Positions 59,151-64,000 of a stretch of 64,000 nt of DNA are shown piece after piece. The DNA is from Pseudofrankia nepalensis (GTDB lineage Bacteria > Actinomycetota > Actinomycetes > Frankiales > Frankiaceae). Made by a program: the position numbers and the translations under genes. A model generated the notes under the pieces. It worked only from the letters and a program-made list of their open reading frames with translations. It ran no database searches and was not told where the DNA came from. The stretch is taken from NCBI RefSeq assembly GCF_016786305.1, contig NZ_JADWYV010000003.1. One strand, 5' to 3'. Within the stretch, counting starts at the first letter, position 1; every line of letters begins with the position of its first letter.

Positions 59151-60411
59151 CGGCCATACCTGGTACGACGGCGGCTGGCTGCGGATCGACGGCGGCCGGG
59201 TCGTCCAGTGGGGCGCCGGCCGGTACGACGGGGACGAAACCGTGCGCCGGCACGCCTGCCTGATGCCCGGGCTCGTCGACATGTACGCGCGGGTGACCGG
59301 GTTCGTCGACCGGATCATCCGCAACGACGCGCTCGCGCCGCACTGGGCGTGCGTGGCCCTCATGGCGGAGGCCGGGGTGACTGTCGCGCTGGATGTCGGC
59401 GGGCACCCGGAGGTGCCGGCGACGATCGCCGACCTCGCCGCGCCCGGCCGCCTCGGGCTGCGCTGGACCGGTCCGGTGCTCGACGCCCCGCCGGTGCGCG
59501 TGGAGGCGACCCGGCTGGTCCGTGACCCGGCCTCGGCCCGCCACGCCGTCGACCTGCTCGCCGCGGAGGGGGCCAGCTGGGCGCACACCGGCCCGTCGCT
59601 GCCCCCGGAGACCGTCGCGGCCGTCGTCGAGGCGGCCCGTACGCAGGGCATGAAGGTGCTTCACCATCCCGGGGCGACGACCGCCGCGGCGGCGGCACGC
59701 GCCGGGGTGCACCTCGTCGCGCACCTCCCGCTGGTACTGGCCCCGCCGGCTCGGGTGGCCGGTCCCGCCGATCTGATCAGGTCCTTCGCGGACCGGCCGG
59801 CCGGCCGCGTCGACACACTGGCGGTGCTGGCCGGCGAGGGCGTCGGGGTGGTGCCGCTGCTGCACTCCTGGCGCCGGGGGAGCGTGCTGGAGGACGCGGT
59901 CGGCGAGCCCCGGCTGGAGCGGCTCCTCGACGTCGCGCCGTTCCACCGGTACCTGCTGGACATGCGTGGACCCGGTCTCGCCTTCGGGCGCCGCTACGCC
60001 AAGAGCCATCTGGGCTACGAGCATCTCAAGGGCAAGGTGCGAGACGAGTTCGAACGCGGCTGGTCCGCGCTGCTCGACGCGCTGGCGTACGCCCACGATC
60101 ACGGCGTTCTCCTGGTACCCGGCAGCGACGCGATCGGGATCTCGCTGGTCCCCGGCTTCGCGGTGCATGACGAGCTCGCCATGTGGCAGCGCGCCGGCAT
60201 CCCCTGGGAGGCGTCGCTGACCAACGCGACCGGCGGCGCCGCCAGCCTCCTGCTCGGCGCGGGCACGTCGCCGTGGCACACCGGCGTGCTCGCGCTCTCC
60301 ACCGATCCGGCCGGGAGCGCCGGTATGGCGGCGGTACTCGCCGGCGCCACGGTCCTGCTGCCCGCGCCGGTCGATGGCCGGGCCCGACTCGTCGAGGAGG
60401 CAACCGCATGA
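59119..60411 (+). CDS. Amidohydrolase-like protein with altered metal site
   Basis: ATG 59119 is preceded by GAGAGGAGG (GTG 59116 is possible); the protein has 430 residues. The metallo-dependent amidohydrolase outline is seen: ACLMPGLVDMYARVTGFVDR, MKVLHHPGATTAAAAARAGV, LVAHLPLVLAP, LVPGSDAIGISLVPGFAVHD and ASLTNATGGAASLLLGAG. The first metal motif, normally PGxxDxHxH, reads PGLVDMYAR, so both histidines are gone while the later His and Asp remain. It may use one metal or act non-hydrolytically. Bottromycin-type clusters use amidohydrolase relatives in peptide maturation, so a tailoring role is plausible. Confidence 0.7.
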   Translation: MTVHEAQRLCDGHTWYDGGWLRIDGGRVVQWGAGRYDGDETVRRHACLMPGLVDMYARVTGFVDRIIRNDALAPHWACVALMAEAGVTVALDVGGHPEVPATIADLAAPGRLGLRWTGPVLDAPPVRVEATRLVRDPASARHAVDLLAAEGASWAHTGPSLPPETVAAVVEAARTQGMKVLHHPGATTAAAAARAGVHLVAHLPLVLAPPARVAGPADLIRSFADRPAGRVDTLAVLAGEGVGVVPLLHSWRRGSVLEDAVGEPRLERLLDVAPFHRYLLDMRGPGLAFGRRYAKSHLGYEHLKGKVRDEFERGWSALLDALAYAHDHGVLLVPGSDAIGISLVPGFAVHDELAMWQRAGIPWEASLTNATGGAASLLLGAGTSPWHTGVLALSTDPAGSAGMAAVLAGATVLLPAPVDGRARLVEEATA

Positions 60412-61343
60412 CCGCGGTACTCGTCGTGGACGACCTGCGCAAGTCGTACCCGGGCAGGACCGTGCTCGACGGGGTCACGCTGCGGGTACACGAAGGCGAG
60501 ACCATCGGGTTGGTCGGACCGAACGGTGCTGGGAAGACCACCCTCCTGGAGTGTGTCGAAGGCATCCGGCGCGCCGACTCCGGCTCGGTGACGATCGCCG
60601 GCGTCACCGCATCGGCCGCGTCGGCGGTCTTCCACCTCACGTTCGGCGCGCAGTTGCAGGAGTCGAGCCTGCCCAACCGGCTTCGCGTCGGCGAGGCGAT
60701 GCGGCTGTTCGCCGCCTTCTACGACGAGCCCTGGGACATCGACGACCTCCTGGAGCGCATCGATCTCCGGGAGCAGCGACGCACCATGTACGGCAAGCTC
60801 TCCGGCGGCCAGAAGCGCCGGCTCACGCTGGCGTTGGCGTTGCTGGGCCGCCCGCCGATGGTGCTGCTGGACGAGCCGACCACCGGCCTCGACCCGCATG
60901 CCCGGCTGGAGTTGTGGGGGGTACTGGAGCGGCTGACCAGCGGCCGCACCGCGATCCTGCTGGCCACGCACGACATGCATGAGGCCCAGGAGCGCTGCGA
61001 CCGGATCTACGTGCTCGACCAGGCCCGGATGGTGGCCGACGGCCCGGTGTCCCGGCTGCTCGACGAGGCCGGCCTCGTCACGAAGATCCGGTTGCCGCAT
61101 CGGCCGTGGATGGACGAGGTGCTGCGGGCGGTACCCGGCTGGACCGCCTCCCGGGTCGTCGCCGCGACGCACTACGCCTACGGGGGTGCGGCGTTCGCGG
61201 GCGACGCGGCCGCCGCGCTGCGGCAGCACCTCACCGCCCGGTCCGACGAGCACGGCACACCACAGCTACTGGCGGGTATCACGACCGGCCCCGCCGACCT
61301 GGAAGATCTCTATCTCATCCGGACGGGGAGGCAATATGCGTGA
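60408..61343 (+). CDS. ABC exporter ATP-binding protein
   Basis: The ATG overlaps the previous stop as ATGA. The 311-residue protein has GLVGPNGAGKTTLLECVEGI (Walker A), YGKLSGGQKRRLTLALALLG (signature), MVLLDEPTTGLDPHARLELW (Walker B and D-loop) and LLATHDMHEAQ (switch). The C-terminal 90 residues form the extra domain seen in drug and bacteriocin exporters. With the permease at 61336 it probably exports the mature peptide and protects the producer. Confidence 0.9.
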   Translation: MTAVLVVDDLRKSYPGRTVLDGVTLRVHEGETIGLVGPNGAGKTTLLECVEGIRRADSGSVTIAGVTASAASAVFHLTFGAQLQESSLPNRLRVGEAMRLFAAFYDEPWDIDDLLERIDLREQRRTMYGKLSGGQKRRLTLALALLGRPPMVLLDEPTTGLDPHARLELWGVLERLTSGRTAILLATHDMHEAQERCDRIYVLDQARMVADGPVSRLLDEAGLVTKIRLPHRPWMDEVLRAVPGWTASRVVAATHYAYGGAAFAGDAAAALRQHLTARSDEHGTPQLLAGITTGPADLEDLYLIRTGRQYA

Positions 61344-62136
61344 CGCGACACTGGCCCCGGCCGCACCCGTCGGTGTGCCGGCCCGGCGGTCGCCGCGCGG
61401 GCTCGGCCAGCTCTGCCGGACCGAGACCGTGCTGTTTCTCCGCGAGCCGGCCGCGATGTTCTTCACAATGGTGTTCCCACTCGTGCTGCTGCTCTTCGTC
61501 GGCGTGGCGTACACCGGCTCGGACGACTCCGGGACGCGGTACATCGACCTTTACGTGCCCCAGATCGTGGCCACGATCGCGGTCAACCTCGGCGTGCTCG
61601 GCGTCGCGATCAACATCGCCGAGTGCCGGGAGAGTGGCGTGCTGCGGCGCTACCGGCTCGCGCCCGTCCCGATGTGGTGGTTCTGGCTGTCGCAGGTGAT
61701 CGTCGGCGTCATGATGTTCGCGGTGTCCGCGGTCATCCTGCTCGGCATCGTGTCAGCCGTCTACGGCGTCCGGTTGGACCATCCCGTGTCGTTCGCCGCG
61801 GTCACCCTGCTCGGTCTCGCGGTGTCATTCGCCATCGGCGTGCTGCTCGGCAACCTGCGGATGCCGCTGCGAAGCATCCAGATCGCCGGTACCGGTGTGT
61901 TCTTCGTGATGTTCCTCGGCTCCGGCGCGGCCCTGCCCAGGGACGCGTTTCCCGACTGGCTGCGCCTGATCACAGCCGTCAATCCCATGTCACCCATTGT
62001 CGACGCGTCCACCGACGCCTACCTCGGTCGGTCGCTGAGCCCACATCTCGTCGTCGGGCTCGGCCTGCTGGTCGTGTTCACGGTCGTACTCGTGGAAGTG
62101 GCGCGTCGCATGTCCCACCGGGAGTTGGATCGATGA
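61336..62136 (+). CDS. ABC-2 type exporter permease
   Basis: ACGGGGAGGCAAT precedes ATG 61336, which overlaps the ATPase gene by 8 bp. The 266-residue protein has six hydrophobic helices (MFFTMVFPLVLLLFVGVAYT, IVATIAVNLGVLGVAINIAE, VIVGVMMFAVSAVILLGIV and others) and the ABC-2 loop ECRESGVLRRYRLAPVPMWW. It should pair with the ATPase as a dimer to export the TOMM product. Its stop overlaps the YcaO start as ATGA. Confidence 0.9.
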   Translation: MRDATLAPAAPVGVPARRSPRGLGQLCRTETVLFLREPAAMFFTMVFPLVLLLFVGVAYTGSDDSGTRYIDLYVPQIVATIAVNLGVLGVAINIAECRESGVLRRYRLAPVPMWWFWLSQVIVGVMMFAVSAVILLGIVSAVYGVRLDHPVSFAAVTLLGLAVSFAIGVLLGNLRMPLRSIQIAGTGVFFVMFLGSGAALPRDAFPDWLRLITAVNPMSPIVDASTDAYLGRSLSPHLVVGLGLLVVFTVVLVEVARRMSHRELDR

Positions 62137-63614
62137 CCATCCTCGGCGATCCCGGATCGGCCGGGCCCCTGCGAAGCGAGTGGCTGAACCACACCGACCC
62201 GCTGCTGCGACCGAGCCTCTCCGACACCGAATTCGGCGCCATCAAAGAGGTGCTGGACTACTACCATCCACACGGGCCGCTGCGGGCCTTCACCACGTAC
62301 TTCCGCTCCGGCCTCGGCAAGCCGATGTACGTCGCGCACGGACAGTACTTCGACCTCGACCATGTGCTCGGTCGCATCCTCGGGGTGCCCGGCCTGAGCA
62401 CCGGTTTCGGCAGCCAGGTCTACGGCGGAGGCAAAGGCCACGACCTGTTCGGCACCACCGCGTCGTCGGTAGGGGAGGCCGTCGAGCGGGTGCTCGGCTC
62501 CCTCGCGTACGTCACGCACATGGACCGGATCGTGACCGGCTCGTACCGGGAACTGGCCGGCCGAGGGCTGCGGTGCCTGCACCCGGAGGAGTTTCCGATC
62601 TTCGCTCCGGAACAGCTGGCGACCGACACACGGTTCGAGCCGTGGACCGAGGAGACCAGGCTCGGCTGGATCCAGGGCCAACGGCTGCGGTCAGGCGAAG
62701 ACGTCTACGTACCGGCGCAGCTGGTCATGCTGTTCTACCTGCACGCTCCCGACGAACCTCTGGTCGGGCTCGCGCCGAGCGGCGGCCTGGCGAGCCACAT
62801 CAGCCGGCGGGACGCACTGTGGCACGGCATCCTCGAGCTGTTCGAGCGTGACGCGGTCAACCTCCGCTGGTACGGCGGGGTGCCGCTGGACCGCGTCGTG
62901 ATCGACCGGCCGCTGCGCAACCCCGCGCTGCGCCGCGTCCTGGAGACCGCCGGTCAACAGCCGGGCGAGATCCAGTTCTACCTGCACAACCTCGACCTGC
63001 ACGGGTACCCCGTGATCACCGCGACCGAGCGGGACCACTGGCTGCGGCGGTACAGCTACTTCGCCGGCGGGGGCGTCTCCGACGACGCCGAGGAGTCCAT
63101 GCTCTCCGCGCTCACCGAGTACGCCCAGGCCGAGCGGAGCCTGCGGATCAGCCTGGCGACGCCCGACTGGGAGTTCACCGAGGCTTTTGGAAGGCAGTTC
63201 GCGATCGAGCAGGAGGCGACCGCGCATGACTTCAGCAACTACATCCAGGTGATCCCGTACTACGGATTCGAGGAGAACCGGCCGCGGGTGTCCTGGTTCT
63301 ACGACGGCGGCGCCGAGGTGCCCCTCTCCGAACTGCCACAGGGCCGGGAGCACGATCCCGACGGCCGGTGGAACGCCCTCATGCGGCTGCTCGACGAGCG
63401 CCGATGGGACCCGGTCGTCTTCGACTTCTCACTCCCGCAGTTCCGGCACACCAGCCTCATGAAGGTGGTCATGCCGGAGCTGACACCGCCATACCCGCCG
63501 TCGTCCCCGGGCCTGGGAAACCCGCGCTACCGGACCGTCCCGTTCGAGTCCGGCCACCGGGACCACCCGCTGACCTTCGCCGAACTCAACAACGAGCCCC
63601 TGCCGTACCCGTAG
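62133..63614 (+). CDS. YcaO cyclodehydratase of the TOMM cluster
   Basis: The protein has 493 residues. YcaO ATP-binding residues are visible in SSVGEAVERVLGSLAYVTHM (S...E...E) and in ALWHGILELFERDAVNLRWY (ExxER). The middle has HLDLHGYPVITATERD-like strand order, and DAEESMLSALTEYAQAERSL contributes a further glutamate. The protein ends NNEPLPYP, the proline-rich C-terminus that inserts into the active site of cyclodehydratases. It converts Cys/Ser/Thr of the precursor core to azolines with ATP, helped by the ThiF-like protein. It is last in the operon rather than next to its partner. Confidence 0.9.
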   Translation: MTILGDPGSAGPLRSEWLNHTDPLLRPSLSDTEFGAIKEVLDYYHPHGPLRAFTTYFRSGLGKPMYVAHGQYFDLDHVLGRILGVPGLSTGFGSQVYGGGKGHDLFGTTASSVGEAVERVLGSLAYVTHMDRIVTGSYRELAGRGLRCLHPEEFPIFAPEQLATDTRFEPWTEETRLGWIQGQRLRSGEDVYVPAQLVMLFYLHAPDEPLVGLAPSGGLASHISRRDALWHGILELFERDAVNLRWYGGVPLDRVVIDRPLRNPALRRVLETAGQQPGEIQFYLHNLDLHGYPVITATERDHWLRRYSYFAGGGVSDDAEESMLSALTEYAQAERSLRISLATPDWEFTEAFGRQFAIEQEATAHDFSNYIQVIPYYGFEENRPRVSWFYDGGAEVPLSELPQGREHDPDGRWNALMRLLDERRWDPVVFDFSLPQFRHTSLMKVVMPELTPPYPPSSPGLGNPRYRTVPFESGHRDHPLTFAELNNEPLPYP

Positions 63615-64000
63615 CCGCGCCCGATGGCAGGAGAGCTCCGCGTCGTCCGGCCACGCGGCGCGGATGCCGCGCCGCTTTCGTTCCTCGGCGGTGGCGTGCC
63701 CGCGGTACGGGTCGGCTCGCGAACGAAGAACCCGCGGCGGACGGCGCCGACCGGGAGCGGGCTTGGCAGTACATCGTCGCCACCCAGCCCCGCATCGCGA
63801 AATACCAAAACAAGTCCCACGGGGAATGTCCCGTAATCCGACTTGTCCGGCAATGAAATGCTGGTTCTGTTCGTTCCGTGGGCCCCCCGGGGGGCCCCGG
63901 GGGGGCGGGGGGGGGCCCGGGCCGCGGGGCGGGGCCGGGGGCGGGGGTNNNNNNNNNNCCAACCCACTCGCGGGGCGTGCCCGCCCCGGGCCCCCCCGGC
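63615..64000. other. Downstream region with gap and low-quality edge
   Basis: No intact gene is present. G/C homopolymers from 63880 onward and the N-run at 63949-63958 mark a poorly resolved end. A short remnant of an FtsK-type gene is listed separately. Confidence 0.5.
63636..63740 (-). pseudogene. Fragment of an FtsK-type transfer ATPase
   Basis: On the minus strand one frame has RRGFFVREPTRTAG and, after a shift, another has RRGIRAAWPDDAELS. The latter closely resembles PIRVRAAWPDDAEIR at the end of the intact FtsK-type protein at 42133. The DNA around CCGCGTCGTCCGGCCA is also shared with 42327-42342. It may be the last trace of another element. Confidence 0.35.

Noticed and set aside
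63624..63856. Short frames after the YcaO gene
   Set aside because: They have no codon bias or ribosome site and end in low-quality GC-rich sequence.

Overview
The window comes from a very GC-rich actinobacterium. Frankia or a close relative is my best guess. The evidence is codon usage with almost every third base G or C, many GTG starts, an actinomycete integrative element (AICE) in a tRNA-Phe gene, and abundant intergenic repeats. Three runs of ten N (41269-41278, 50816-50825, 63949-63958) show that this is scaffolded draft sequence, and both ends look like low-quality GC-rich edges.

Layout. 1-3.1 kb: a dispersed repeat, a fragment that looks like the end of a large catalase gene, and a two-domain glycosyltransferase. 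3.1-8.9 kb: a minus-strand set read in the order NrtR-like Nudix regulator, J-domain/pseudokinase protein, vWA protein, PurA-like ligase and a 57-residue membrane protein, with palindromes in front of the regulator. 9-20 kb: an amidase, an 11-mer helical repeat protein, a SpoIIE-type phosphatase, a cluster of repeats, a lipoprotein carboxylesterase, a papain-like hypothetical, a HxlR regulator divergent from an oxidoreductase, and a secreted seven-repeat VCBS protein. 20.3-32.1 kb: an accessory island with a broken DUF2637-type gene, a sigma-like protein, a degenerate nucleotide cyclase fused to cold-shock domains, a possible small RNA, a NYN RNase, an AAA-HEPN protein, a 1506-residue LSm/TPR/AAA protein and a TIR-WD40 protein, ending near tRNA-Glu. 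32.7-40.9 kb: a D-xylose locus (xylF, single-domain xylG, xylH, ROK regulator, xylB, xylA).

41.8-53.7 kb: tRNA-Asp, tRNA-Phe and an 11.7-kb AICE bounded by a 45-bp exact repeat of the tRNA-Phe 3' half. It keeps an FtsK-type transfer ATPase, a conserved AICE protein, two HTH regulators, a Nudix and an HD protein. An IS481-family insertion with a 14-bp target duplication and an AT-richer cargo gene (GIY-YIG-like nuclease region plus FtsK/HerA-like ATPase, split by a gap) sit inside it. I see no integrase or replication gene, so it looks defective. 53.8-63.6 kb: a broken metallophosphoesterase gene, two LuxR-type regulators, and a thiazole/oxazole-modified peptide (TOMM) cluster made of a 36-residue precursor with a WCCHCHCT core, leader-binding ThiF-like protein, two nitroreductase-like proteins, CPBP protease, amidohydrolase-like protein, ABC exporter and YcaO cyclodehydratase.

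The best candidates for something undescribed are the 22-32 kb island, the nuclease-ATPase cargo gene of the AICE, the TOMM cluster, and the NrtR/pseudokinase/vWA/PurA-like set. All functional statements are inferred from motifs read by eye; no database search was possible.
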